Positions 9,301 to 16,879 of a stretch of 41,968 nt of DNA are shown in pieces (the stretch's first letter is position 1; each line of letters begins with the position of its first letter). A program made the position numbers and the translations under genes. The notes under the pieces were generated by a model. The model saw nothing but the letters and a program-made list of their open reading frames with translations, was not told the origin of the DNA and did not search any database. The DNA is from Gammaproteobacteria bacterium (GTDB lineage: Bacteria; Pseudomonadota; Gammaproteobacteria; Burkholderiales; Rhodocyclaceae), in NCBI GenBank assembly GCA_018825305.1, contig JAHJEO010000028.1, forward strand, positions 1 to 41,968, written 5' to 3'.

Positions 9301-10018
9301 CGCCCTCGATGACTTCGGCACCGGCTATTCCTCGCTCACCTACCTGCAGCGACTGCCCGCCGACACGCTCAAGATCGACCGCAGTTTCGTCAACGGCATG
9401 CTCGGATCGTCGTCCGGCCTCGCCATCGTCGAAGCCATCGTCGGCCTGGCCAACGCCTTCCAGTGCGAACTGATCGCCGAGGGTATCGAGTGTGTCGAAC
9501 AGGGCGAACTGCTGGCGCGGATGGGTTGCGGCAGCGGCCAGGGCTATTTCATCGCCCGCCCCATGCCGGCGGCCGACATACCCTCATGGACGGCCGCCTA
9601 TCGTCACCCCCCGACCTGGTCGTTCTGGGCCGAGGCCGGCTACGGCACCCAGGACTTCCCGCTGGTTCTGGCCGAGTTCGAGCATCGTTGCTGGATTCGC
9701 GACCTGATCGGCGCCACCGAGGGCCAGCCGCTGGCCACATCCGCCGAGGCGATCGACGATCCGACCCGCTGCGAATTCGGCCGCTGGATGGAGCAGCGCG
9801 GCCGCGGGCGTTACGGCCAGTCGCCGCTGTTCGCCGAAGTGGATGCGCGCCACCATGAAGTACATGGCGTCGGCCGACGCATCAGGGACGCACTCGGTGC
9901 CGGCGCGTCAACCGAGGCACGCGGGCACGTGCCGGCCCTGCGCCAGGCCAGCGAGCGCCTCGTCAGCGCCCTCGGCCGCCTGCAGCGCGGCCTCGCCAAT
10001 CCCGACACAACCGAATGA
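6362..10018 (+). CDS. PhnD-type sensor PAS-GGDEF-EAL-CZB c-di-GMP enzyme
   Basis: A 1218-residue membrane sensor. Order: signal segment (about 17-38), PhnD/SsuA-like periplasmic binding domain (44-300), transmembrane helix near 336-355, coiled coil, GAF-like region, PAS (535-655), GGDEF (intact GGDEF at 734, with an RxxD inhibitory-site motif five residues upstream), EAL (E862 in EALLRW, DDFGTGYSS near 983) and a C-terminal CZB zinc-binding domain. CZB ligands are H1108, C1137, H1164 and H1168, with spacings 29/27/4. Both cyclase and phosphodiesterase motifs look complete. The start is GTG 6362, chosen because a strong AGGGGGGAG lies just upstream and the signal sequence follows. Upstream in-frame codons run antisense through the M20 gene. 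It overlaps the next gene by ATGA. Confidence 0.92.
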   Translation: MQHPVTAGPTRGWPDRLPLWRSLLLPIAAFLCLMQAAGGGVAATAVPEYTIGVLAFRGKDQAIKNWQPTVDYLTRSLPGRQFRLLPLLLDQIPEAINQRRIDFMLTNPENYIVLEARHQVTRNATLLRSEGGQVLKEFGGLIFTRADRTDLKTLHDLKGRRLAGVAHNGFGAYQMQAFELMGAGIQPDDFTALFVGAPQDKVVEVVAQGKADAGFVRAGVLESMAAAGKIRFEDFRGIGLKQNSRFPFLLSTALYPEWAFATLPHVDEQLANRVTVALLSMPFGGDVAKAGGYHGWVVPLSYNSVHDMMKALRAAPYDTPVDFSPLDIARKYERPIMLLLLGILAVLGFVMRRFARLNRALNEQMTLVTERGSRLIAEVETRQQTEWQLANENRVLELLAKDTPLPGILLTIAQMAAARFADAGIAILVASDGRYSIGAIQGIDEARRKKLAEILPTIDPKSGEAAALSDLLIGDGRNCRNETIRNGARKPVGLFLLATPDGKTGKDELPTLAALAGMAMERTAIGERMRLSTSFFQNALEGIVITDPLGRIVDVNPSFTHLTGYERADVIGQTMGILRSGRHDAEFYRAMWAQLLEAGRWSGEIWNRRRDGRIIAERLQISSVKDKQGEITHFVGTFTDITSLMDAQAHLEKLASFDSLTGLPNRGLLADRLNQSLSQAQRRDRLLAICFLDLDGFKAVNDTHGHAAGDALLREVAQRLSSTVRSGDTVARMGGDEFVLLLSDIKDVDELESALHRVLLAVGTPYDLSGRPAQVSTSIGVTLYPFDDGDPDTLLRHADQAMYRAKQDGRNRYHMFDNEYASAHQERMLLRDRLRLAVEQEELVLHYQPRVDLRRRHVAGVEALLRWQHPEKGLLAPGTFLPDVESDDLICVIGGWVLREALTQQRRWRADGITLTVSVNIAARQFVDPRFISNLAALLAEFPDHVEGGLELEILESAAIEDTSRVAEVIQECHELGLRFALDDFGTGYSSLTYLQRLPADTLKIDRSFVNGMLGSSSGLAIVEAIVGLANAFQCELIAEGIECVEQGELLARMGCGSGQGYFIARPMPAADIPSWTAAYRHPPTWSFWAEAGYGTQDFPLVLAEFEHRCWIRDLIGATEGQPLATSAEAIDDPTRCEFGRWMEQRGRGRYGQSPLFAEVDARHHEVHGVGRRIRDALGAGASTEARGHVPALRQASERLVSALGRLQRGLANPDTTE

Positions 10019-11481
10019 GCGCCGCGCCGTCCCCACCGATCCTGCGTCTTGCCGAATTGCGCGAGATCGAGCATCAGTCGACAGCGCCTCTGATGGAACG
10101 CGCCGGCGCCGCCGCAGCCGGGATCGCTTCGGCCATGCTCTCCGGCGCCAGCGCGCCACCCCTGATTGTCTGCGGCCCCGGCAACAATGGCGGCGACGGC
10201 TTCGTGGTCGCGCGCCTGTTGCGGCAGCAGGGTTTCTCCCCCGTCGTCGCCTTCGCCGGCGCTGCCGAAAAACTCCCGCCGGACGCCCGCGCCGCCCATG
10301 CCGCCTGGCTCGCCGCCGGCGGCACCTGCACCGAGACCATTCCAGGTCAACCCTTCGCGCTCGCCGTCGATGCCCTGTTCGGCATCGGCCTGACGCGACC
10401 GGTCGAGGGCCGATTTGCCGAGATCATCGACCGCACCAATGCCATGCCCTGCCCGGTGCTCGCACTCGACATTCCCAGCGGACTCGATTCCGAAACCGGC
10501 AAAGTCATGGGCAGCGCCATTCGCGCCGACCATACCGCCACCTTCATCGCCCTCAAGCCCGGCCTGCTCACCGCCGCCGGCCCCGACCACTGCGGCGAAA
10601 TCAGCGTGCATGAGCTCGGCTTGCAGCCTGCAGGCAGCGGCCGCACCGTCGCACCGTCGCTGTTTGGCGCGCACCTGCTGCCGCGCCCGCGCGACAGCCA
10701 CAAGGGCAGCTTCGGCAGTGTCGCCATCATCGGCGGTGCTGCCGGCATGGCCGGCGCCGCGTTGCTGGCCGGCCGCGCGGCGCTGAAGCTGGGTGCCGGG
10801 CGGGTGCATGTCGGCATGCTCGAGCGCCTCGCCGTCGATCCGTCACAGCCCGAACTGATGCTGCGCGACCCGCACGACGCCATCGATCTCGCCACGGCGC
10901 TCGCCGTCGGCCCCGGCCTCGGCCAGTCACCGGCTGCATTGGAACTGCTTCGCCGTATCGCCAGCGCCGACTTTTCGTCGCGGCCCCTGGTGGTCGATGC
11001 CGACGCCCTGAACCTGCTCGCGGCCCATCCCGTCTTGCTCAAACAACTCACCCGCCGCACGGCGCCGACGCTGCTCACACCGCACCCGGCCGAGGCCGCG
11101 CGCCTGCTCGGCATGGCCACCGAGACCGTGCAGGATGACCGCCTCGGTCATGCGCTGGAACTGGCCCGGCGCTGCAATGCCCATGTCGTGCTGAAGGGCT
11201 GCGGCAGCGTGATCGCCTCGCCTGACGGCCACTGGTGGATCAACACCTCAGGCAATGCCGGGCTGGCCTCGGCCGGCAGCGGCGACGTGCTCAGCGGCAT
11301 CGTCGTCGCGTTGCTGGCGCAGGGCTGGCCGGTGGTGGAGGCGCTGCTCGCCGCCACGCACCTGCACGGCGCGGCCGCCGATGCGCTGGCCGCCGAACTC
11401 GGCGGCAACGTCGGCATCGCCGCCGGCGAGCTGATAGACGCGGCGCGCTCCATCTTCAACCGCTGGATCGCCGGTGACTGA
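10015..11481 (+). CDS. nnr: Bifunctional NAD(P)HX epimerase / ADP-dependent dehydratase
   Basis: A 488-residue fusion that repairs hydrated NAD(P)H. The N-terminal half is the YjeF_N epimerase (CGPGNNGGDGFVVARLL near residue 52; ALDIPSGLDSETG near 155). The C-terminal half is the ribokinase-like dehydratase, with GPGLGQSP, LTPHPAEAARLLG and the phosphate-binding GSGDVLSGIV near residue 422. Length fits the usual bifunctional enzyme. It starts with the ATGA overlap at the end of the GGDEF-EAL gene and ends overlapping the EamA transporter, so all three are probably one transcript, although their functions are not obviously related. Confidence 0.93.
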   Translation: MSAAPSPPILRLAELREIEHQSTAPLMERAGAAAAGIASAMLSGASAPPLIVCGPGNNGGDGFVVARLLRQQGFSPVVAFAGAAEKLPPDARAAHAAWLAAGGTCTETIPGQPFALAVDALFGIGLTRPVEGRFAEIIDRTNAMPCPVLALDIPSGLDSETGKVMGSAIRADHTATFIALKPGLLTAAGPDHCGEISVHELGLQPAGSGRTVAPSLFGAHLLPRPRDSHKGSFGSVAIIGGAAGMAGAALLAGRAALKLGAGRVHVGMLERLAVDPSQPELMLRDPHDAIDLATALAVGPGLGQSPAALELLRRIASADFSSRPLVVDADALNLLAAHPVLLKQLTRRTAPTLLTPHPAEAARLLGMATETVQDDRLGHALELARRCNAHVVLKGCGSVIASPDGHWWINTSGNAGLASAGSGDVLSGIVVALLAQGWPVVEALLAATHLHGAAADALAAELGGNVGIAAGELIDAARSIFNRWIAGD

Positions 11482-12403
11482 AGCTGCCGCGGTCCGGCCC
11501 GAAGCCGCGGCGACCGACAACAATCCCGGCACCCCGCCCCTGCCTTCGGTCGGCAAGGGCATCGTCATGATGCTCGCCGCGCTGTTCTGCTTTTCGCTGC
11601 TCGACGCAACCAGCAAGCACCTGTCGCAGACATTTTCCGTGCCGCTGCTGGTATGGGCGCGCTACACCTTCCACTTCCTGCTGATGATGGTGTTTCTGGC
11701 GCCGTCCCGCCGCAGCCGACTTTTTGCGACCCGACGCCCCGTGCTGCAGGTGGTGCGCGCGCTGCTGCTGGTCGGTGTCACCGGTTTCGCCATGGCGGCC
11801 TTTCGCATCATGCCGCTGGCCGAGACCACCGCCATCCTCTTCGTCACGCCGCTGTTCGTGGCGCTGCTGGCGGGTCCCATCCTCGGCGAGGAGGTCGGGC
11901 GCCTGCGCTGGGCGGCGGTGGGCGCCGGCTTCGTCGGCATGCTGCTGATCGCCCGCCCCGGCGGGGCGCTCGTCACCGAGGGCATCGTGCTCTGCCTGAC
12001 CGCGGCCGCCTGCTATGCGCTCTACCAGATCCAGACACGCCAGCTCTCGCCGACCGAGGACACGATAACCATGGTGTTCTACACGGCACTGGTCGGCACC
12101 GTCGCCATGAGCCTGGCGCTACCGTGGATATGGGGCGGACCGACCCCCACGGCGCTGGAGGCGCTGATGATCGCCTCGCTTGGCATCTACGGCGGTACCG
12201 GCCATTTCCTGCTGATCGGTGCCTTCCGCCACGCCACCGCCTCGACGCTGTCGCCCTTCCTCTACGTCCAGCTGATCTGGGCGACGCTGCTGGGCTGGCT
12301 GCTCTATGACGCGCTGCCGGATGGCACCACCTTCGTCGGCATGGCCATCATCGCTGCGGCCGGCATCACGCTGGCCTGGCATGCGCGGCAGCAGGCACGG
12401 TAG
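11474..12403 (+). CDS. DMT/EamA family transporter
   Basis: A 309-residue inner-membrane protein with about ten hydrophobic segments arranged as two EamA repeats. The first begins near residue 28 (GIVMMLAALFCFSLLDATSK), and conserved stretches such as AFRIMPLAETTAILFVTPLF and IYGGTGHFLLIGAFRHA match drug/metabolite exporters. The substrate is unknown. The start is taken as GTG 11474, inside the end of nnr (8-bp overlap). The next in-frame ATG lies at the first membrane segment and would remove the N-terminal tail. A gap of 39 bp with a purine-rich AAGGAGAG precedes the next gene. Confidence 0.88.
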   Translation: MTEAAAVRPEAAATDNNPGTPPLPSVGKGIVMMLAALFCFSLLDATSKHLSQTFSVPLLVWARYTFHFLLMMVFLAPSRRSRLFATRRPVLQVVRALLLVGVTGFAMAAFRIMPLAETTAILFVTPLFVALLAGPILGEEVGRLRWAAVGAGFVGMLLIARPGGALVTEGIVLCLTAAACYALYQIQTRQLSPTEDTITMVFYTALVGTVAMSLALPWIWGGPTPTALEALMIASLGIYGGTGHFLLIGAFRHATASTLSPFLYVQLIWATLLGWLLYDALPDGTTFVGMAIIAAAGITLAWHARQQAR

Positions 12404-12442
12404 GATATGATTTGATTTTGACCGGCATGCAAGGAGAGTGAA

Positions 12443-13378
12443 ATGAGCGAGGGCAACAAGTATCGCCTGGTGACCCGCAGCGACTTCGACGGCCTGGCCT
12501 GCGCCGTGCTGCTGAACGAGCTGGAACTCATCGACGAAATCAAGTTCGTCCACCCCAAGGACATGCAGGACGGCAAGATCGAGATCAGCGACCGCGACAT
12601 CACTACCAACCTGCCCTACGTCCCCGGCGTCCACCTCGCTTTCGACCATCACCTGTCGGAGACCATCCGCAACCCCGGCGAGCGGCCCGAGCACATCATC
12701 TATCCCGACGCCCCATCGGCGGCGCGTGTGGTCTATGAGCACTTCGGCGGCAGGGACAAGTTCCCTGCCGCTTTCACCGACATGATGCTGGCGGTCGACA
12801 AGGGCGACGCCGCCCAGTTCTCGCGCGAGGAAGTCCTGCACCCCAAGGGCTGGGTGCTGCTCAACTACCTGATGGATGCCCGTACCGGGCTGGGCCGCTT
12901 CCGTGATTTCCGCATCAGCAACTACCAGCTGATGATGGACCTGATCCAGTACTGCCGCGACCACGGCATTGACGACATCCTTGCCCTGCCCGACGTCAAG
13001 GAGCGCGTCGACCTCTACTTCGAGCACGAACCCAAGGCCAAGGAACAGATCCAGCGCTGTACCAAAGTGCTCAAGAACCTCGTCGTGCTCGACCTGCGCG
13101 GTGAAGAAACCATCTATGCCACCAACCGCTTCACCATCTACGCCATGTACCCCGAGAGCAACATCTCGATTCACGTGATGTGGGGCGTGCAGAAGCAGAA
13201 CACCGTATTCGCCACTGGCAAGTCCATCCTCAACCGCAGCTCGAAAACCAACGTCGGCGAACTCATGCTCTCCTACGGCGGCGGCGGCCACGAGAACGCC
13301 GGCACCTGCCAGGTCGCCAACGACGAGGCTGCGGCCAAGCTGGCCGAGATCACCGCGAAAATCAACGCCGACGGCTAG
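12443..13378 (+). CDS. DHH/DHHA1 family phosphoesterase
   Basis: A 311-residue cytoplasmic protein of the DHH superfamily. It carries TRSDFDGLACAVLL (metal-binding D-x-D near residue 14), the DHH motif itself in LAFDHHLSET (about residues 67-76), a further aspartate in MLAVDKGDAA, and the C-terminal DHHA1 signature SYGGGGHENAGTCQV near 280. The family includes exopolyphosphatase-like enzymes and oligonucleotide or cyclic dinucleotide phosphodiesterases. Substrate is not determined by sequence alone. A good AAGGAGAG ribosome binding site precedes the ATG. Its TAG shares the palindrome CTAG with the stop of the convergent FMN-enzyme gene. Confidence 0.88.
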   Translation: MSEGNKYRLVTRSDFDGLACAVLLNELELIDEIKFVHPKDMQDGKIEISDRDITTNLPYVPGVHLAFDHHLSETIRNPGERPEHIIYPDAPSAARVVYEHFGGRDKFPAAFTDMMLAVDKGDAAQFSREEVLHPKGWVLLNYLMDARTGLGRFRDFRISNYQLMMDLIQYCRDHGIDDILALPDVKERVDLYFEHEPKAKEQIQRCTKVLKNLVVLDLRGEETIYATNRFTIYAMYPESNISIHVMWGVQKQNTVFATGKSILNRSSKTNVGELMLSYGGGGHENAGTCQVANDEAAAKLAEITAKINADG

Positions 13379-14883
13379 ACCGCAACGGCAATCGGCCTGA
13401 GGCCCCCGCCCTGCGGATAGGGATAAAGCATGTTGAGCGCCGTCGAGCGGCCGTCGGCCTGGACCAGGCGCACATGCTCGCGGCGGAACTCGCGTGCATG
13501 GTGCAGGCCGCACGAGTGGGCGATCATGTCGATCTCCTTGTTCATGTTGCTGCAGTAGCTGGCGACACGGCGGTATTTCTCATCGACCACCAGCCCGCGC
13601 TGCAGCCGCGCATTGTGCGTGGCGATTCCCGTCGGACAGCTGTTGGTATGGCAGCGCAGGGACTGGATGCAACCGAGCGAAAACATGAAACCGCGCGCCG
13701 AATTGATGAAGTCGGCGCCACAGGCCAGCGCCCAGGCGGCGCGCGCCGAAGTCACCAGCTTGCCGGCAGCGATGACGCTCACGCGTTCGCGCAAGCCGGA
13801 CTCGATCAGCGCATCGACCACGCGCGGCAACGCTTCCTCGATCGACAGCGCCATGTGGTCGGCCAGCGCCTGCGGCGCAGCTCCCGAGCCACCCTCGCCG
13901 CCATCGACCGCGATGAAATCCGGCGCCGCGCCGATGCCGCGCCGCGCCACCTCTTCAGTCAATTCGTGCATGAACTGCCAGCCGCCGATGGCCGTCTTGA
14001 TGCCGACCGGCTTGCCGGTAACGTCGCGCACACGCTCGACCATATCGACAAGATCGCGGATATTGGCGATGTCGCGGTGGCGGTTGGGCGAGAGCGAATC
14101 TTCGCCCAGCGGAATGCCGCGAATCGCCGCGATCTCGGGCGTGACCTTGCCGGCCGGCAGCACCCCGCCCTTGCCGGGCTTGGCGCCCTGCGACAGCTTG
14201 ATCTCGAAGGCACGCACCGAGTCGTGCGCCGCGATCTCGCGCAGCCGCTCGGGCGATAGCGCTCCGGCATGGTCGCGACAGCCGTACTTGGCGGTGCCGA
14301 TCTGGAACATGATGTCGCAACCGCCCTCCAGGTGGTAGGGCGACAGCCCGCCCTCGCCGGTATCCATCCAGCACCCCGCCAGGGCCGCACCGCGCGACAG
14401 TGACTGCACCGCTGGCTTCGAGATGGCGCCGTAGCTCATGCCGCTGATGTTGATGATCGAACGCGCCGCGAACGGCTTGTCGCACCAACCGTCGCCGATG
14501 ACCAGCGGCGGCGTCGCATGGCGGTCCTCCTCCAGCACCGGGAATGGCGCATTGACGAAAATCAGCGCTCCCGGTTCGTGCAGGTGATAGGTCGAGCCGA
14601 AGCCGATGACGCCGCCCTCGCCCTTGGCCAGCCGATAGATCCACGCCCGGGTCGACCGGTTGAAGGGCATTTCGTCGCGGTCGCCGAGAAAGAAGTACTG
14701 GCGAAAATATTCGCCGAGCTGCTCGAAGAAATAGCGCAGGCGACCGACGATGGGGAAGTTGCGCAGGACGGTGTGCTTCTTCTGCGTGATGTCCCGGACG
14801 TACCAATACACCAGGGTTGCCGCGATGGCGAATGCCAGCAGAACGCCAAGGCTGACGGAGAAGACGCTGAACAGATTGGACAT
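13375..14883 (-). CDS. FMN-binding glutamate-synthase-family protein
   Basis: A 502-residue protein. Residues about 5-27 form a membrane segment, followed by a GltS-like TIM-barrel domain: SGMSYGAISKPAVQSLS, a GGEGGSGAAP loop for FMN, and the cysteine cluster CHTNSCPTGIATHN near the C-terminus that in glutamate synthases binds a 3Fe-4S cluster. The glutaminase domain of true GltB is absent, so it is a stand-alone synthase-domain enzyme of uncertain reaction. The start is ATG 14883, at the membrane segment. The frame is open for another 174 codons upstream, but only as antisense of nadC. Confidence 0.9.
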   Translation of the reverse strand: MSNLFSVFSVSLGVLLAFAIAATLVYWYVRDITQKKHTVLRNFPIVGRLRYFFEQLGEYFRQYFFLGDRDEMPFNRSTRAWIYRLAKGEGGVIGFGSTYHLHEPGALIFVNAPFPVLEEDRHATPPLVIGDGWCDKPFAARSIINISGMSYGAISKPAVQSLSRGAALAGCWMDTGEGGLSPYHLEGGCDIMFQIGTAKYGCRDHAGALSPERLREIAAHDSVRAFEIKLSQGAKPGKGGVLPAGKVTPEIAAIRGIPLGEDSLSPNRHRDIANIRDLVDMVERVRDVTGKPVGIKTAIGGWQFMHELTEEVARRGIGAAPDFIAVDGGEGGSGAAPQALADHMALSIEEALPRVVDALIESGLRERVSVIAAGKLVTSARAAWALACGADFINSARGFMFSLGCIQSLRCHTNSCPTGIATHNARLQRGLVVDEKYRRVASYCSNMNKEIDMIAHSCGLHHAREFRREHVRLVQADGRSTALNMLYPYPQGGGLRPIAVAV

Positions 14884-14938
14884 TGATGGCGTTCCGGCAA
14901 GGTAGAATGAAATCGCATTCCGTCGCAGAGAACTTACC

Positions 14939-15787
14939 ATGGATTTCCCGCTGCAAATCGCCGCCGAAATTGAACGCAATGTGCTGGCCGCGCTGGCCGA
15001 GGACATCGGCGGCGGCGACCTGACCGCCCTGCTCAGCCCCCTGGCCTGCCACGCCGCCGGCACGGTGATCAGCCGCGAGGATGCCGTGCTCGCCGGCAGT
15101 GACTGGTTCGAGTCCTGCTTTCGCCATCTCGACCCGAATGTCCGCATCACCTGGTCGGCCAACGACGGCGACCGCATCGTTGCCGGGCAGGTGCTGTGTG
15201 GCATCGAGGCCGACACGCGGGCACTGCTCACGGCCGAGCGCGCCGCCCTCAATTTCCTGCAGTTGCTGTCGGGCACGGCCACCATCACGCGGCGCTTCGT
15301 CGATGCCGTGGCCGGCACCGGCGCCCGCATCGTCGATACGCGCAAGACCCTGCCCGGCTTGCGCATCGCCCAGAAGTACGCCGTGCGCTGCGGCGGCGGC
15401 ACCAACCACCGCCTCGGCCTTTATGACGGCATCCTCATCAAGGAAAACCACATCCTGGCTGCCGGCGGCGTCACCGCGGCGCTCGAACGCGCCAGAGCGC
15501 TGGCCCGCGACGGCATCTTCATCCAGATCGAGGTCGAGACGCTGGAGCAACTGGCCGAAGCGCTGGATGCCGGAGCCAGCATGATCCTGCTCGACAACAT
15601 GAGCCTGGCCCAGATGCGCCAGGCGGCCGGCCTCACCGCCGGCCGCGCCCAGCTCGAGGCCTCGGGCGGCGTCAGCCTCGAAACCGTGCGCGCCATCGCC
15701 GAAACCGGCGTGGACCGCATCTCCATTGGCGGACTGACCAAGGATGTCCGCGCCATCGACCTGTCCTTGCGCCACATAGAGCAATAG
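14939..15787 (+). CDS. nadC: Nicotinate-nucleotide pyrophosphorylase (carboxylating)
   Basis: A 282-residue quinolinate phosphoribosyltransferase, which converts quinolinate and PRPP to nicotinate mononucleotide in de novo NAD synthesis. Diagnostic blocks are AEDIGGGDLTA near residue 20, ERAALNFLQLLSGTAT, DTRKTLPGLRIAQKYAV and GGGTNHRLGLYDGILIKENH, with SGGVSLETV and ISIGGLTKDV near the end. Length is standard. It is divergent from the FMN-enzyme gene with 55 bp between start codons. The tRNA-Ser gene and its own promoter lie downstream. Confidence 0.96.
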   Translation: MDFPLQIAAEIERNVLAALAEDIGGGDLTALLSPLACHAAGTVISREDAVLAGSDWFESCFRHLDPNVRITWSANDGDRIVAGQVLCGIEADTRALLTAERAALNFLQLLSGTATITRRFVDAVAGTGARIVDTRKTLPGLRIAQKYAVRCGGGTNHRLGLYDGILIKENHILAAGGVTAALERARALARDGIFIQIEVETLEQLAEALDAGASMILLDNMSLAQMRQAAGLTAGRAQLEASGGVSLETVRAIAETGVDRISIGGLTKDVRAIDLSLRHIEQ

Positions 15788-15810
15788 CAGCCATCCGCGC
15801 GCACCGAATT

Positions 15811-15826
15811 TTGGTAGAATCCGCGC
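15811..15826 (+). promoter_or_regulatory. Extended -10 promoter for tRNA-Ser
   Basis: TGGTAGAAT (-10 hexamer TAGAAT at 15815-15820, with the TG of an extended -10) is followed by the GC-rich discriminator CCGCGCC, about 38 bp before the tRNA. A GC-rich discriminator is typical of stringently controlled stable-RNA promoters. No strong -35 hexamer is evident. Confidence 0.55.
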
Positions 15827-15858
15827 CTCGCTCGGGCTTGCCTCGACGTGACCACTGC

Positions 15859-15950
<92 letters not shown>

Positions 15951-15951
15951 A

Positions 15952-15970
15952 CACCTTGATTTTTAAGGTG
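15952..15970 (+). terminator. Weak hairpin after tRNA-Ser
   Basis: CACCTT (15952-15957) and AAGGTG (15965-15970) form a six-pair stem around GATTTTT. There is no proper T-tract after the stem, so it may be a processing hairpin or a weak terminator rather than a full intrinsic terminator. Confidence 0.3.
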
Positions 15971-16018
15971 ATTTGGTAAAATCATCCACGAGGTGGTCAG
16001 GGCCAGCAGAAGCAAAAC

Positions 16019-16041
16019 AGCCGACGAAAGTCGGCTTTTTT
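16019..16041 (+). terminator. Intrinsic terminator downstream of tRNA-Ser
   Basis: The stem AGCCGAC/GTCGGCT (7 bp) with a stable GAAA tetraloop is followed immediately by a run of T residues (16036-16041). This is a textbook Rho-independent terminator for the tRNA transcript, and it would insulate the island from core transcription. Confidence 0.85.
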
Positions 16042-16050
16042 GTTTTCAAG

Positions 16051-16103
16051 TGTCTCCGAATTGTCTCCGTTTGTCCCCAACCGTCCCCAACGGTTTGTCT
16101 CCG
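16051..16103 (+). repeat. Helically phased TGTCTCCG/TGTCCCCA repeats
   Basis: Five copies of an octamer with consensus TGTCYCCR start at 16051, 16062, 16072, 16082 (CGTCCCCA) and 16096, spaced 11, 10, 10 and 14 bp. They therefore lie mostly on one face of the helix. They are located just after the tRNA terminator at the left end of the island, in a position where integrase arm-type or accessory-factor sites would be expected. The stretch 15950-16246 has otherwise no convincing gene; an 80-codon frame at 15973-16215 crosses the terminator and repeats and is not believed. Confidence 0.6.
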
Positions 16104-16246
16104 TTTTGGCGCCACATTGAATCCTCACGCTGAAATTCACGTCCCGATTCATAGCCAGCCACTTGTCGGCACCTTAGTAATCCACGGAAACTGGCTCACC
16201 AATCCGGCCACGTAGGTTTTGCGCTCCTTTCAACCTGGAGCACTAA

Positions 16247-16678
16247 ATGGCCAAGAAACTATGTGTAGCCTGCGGTAGGGAATTTACGCCCCGCCCTCAA
16301 ATCCGGAATCAATCGTTCTGTTCGGCACCCGACTGTCAGCGGGAACGCCACCGTCAATGGCAGAAGAGAAAACGTCAGCTCGATGCAACGTACCGAATGG
16401 TTGATGCAGAGTACAGCAGCGCATGGGCAGCAAAAAATGCTGGCTACTGGGAGCGATATCGCGAGAACCATCCCGATTATGCTGATCGTAACCGGCTGCA
16501 GCAAAAGCAGCGGAATGCCAAGTCACGAAAGCTGACCGTAGCAACACAGAGCCCAGTCCCGCCCGGAATTACATTCCCTTCAGGCCGTTATCAACTTATT
16601 CGCATCGATTCCGAAGGAGTTGCAAACGGTAACGCGTGGATCGTCGAGATCACCGCCATTGCGTGTGCCTCTGGGTAA
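16247..16678 (+). CDS. Small zinc-ribbon protein of the recombinase module
   Basis: A 143-residue protein. Residues 6-30 contain CVACGREFTP and FCSAPDCQRERHRQWQKRKRQ, a four-cysteine zinc ribbon (C-x2-C...C-x4-C) followed by a highly basic Arg/Lys helix, which suggests nucleic-acid binding. A second charged helix (YWERYRENHPDYADRN) follows. Small proteins of this style are often found next to serine recombinase/ParB-like modules. Function is unknown, perhaps a recombination accessory or directionality protein. A GGAG ribosome binding site lies before the ATG. It is the first island gene and is separated from the recombinase by about 200 bp. Confidence 0.65.
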   Translation: MAKKLCVACGREFTPRPQIRNQSFCSAPDCQRERHRQWQKRKRQLDATYRMVDAEYSSAWAAKNAGYWERYRENHPDYADRNRLQQKQRNAKSRKLTVATQSPVPPGITFPSGRYQLIRIDSEGVANGNAWIVEITAIACASG

Positions 16679-16879
16679 TTCACGCGTTCTCACTTGCGAT
16701 TGCAAATGAGACCGTTATAGACCGGGGGCTTTTGCGCTGATAACGTCCGCGCGAAATGCTCCCGACACACCTGCTTCGATGGCGTGAATCCAGATCTGGC
16801 GCGGGTTGCCAGGTGCCATGACACGTCATGCGGACTGCCGGGAGTCGAACTTCGACTTGATGAACAAGGGCATCCCGGC
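16679..16879. other. Intergenic gap before the recombinase
   Basis: This 201-bp stretch has no convincing gene. The recombinase frame is open back to ATG 16784, but the additional 32 codons do not look like recombinase sequence. Short minus-strand frames here are shadows. It may hold the recombinase promoter or attachment core, but no clear motif is seen. Confidence 0.4.

Noticed and set aside
13955-15784. 609-codon minus-strand frame across nadC and the FMN enzyme
   Set aside because: It overlaps nadC in antisense and part of the FMN enzyme out of frame; no domain is recognisable.
16051-16103. CRISPR array
   Set aside because: Repeat units are only 8 bp with 2-6 bp between them, far from CRISPR repeat and spacer sizes; no cas genes are present.
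15973-16215. 80-codon frame just after the tRNA
   Set aside because: It runs through an intrinsic terminator and the phased repeat array and shows no protein-like pattern.
16784-16879. Upstream ATG for the serine recombinase
   Set aside because: The added 32 residues do not resemble recombinase sequence, whereas ATG 16880 has AAGGG at a proper distance.
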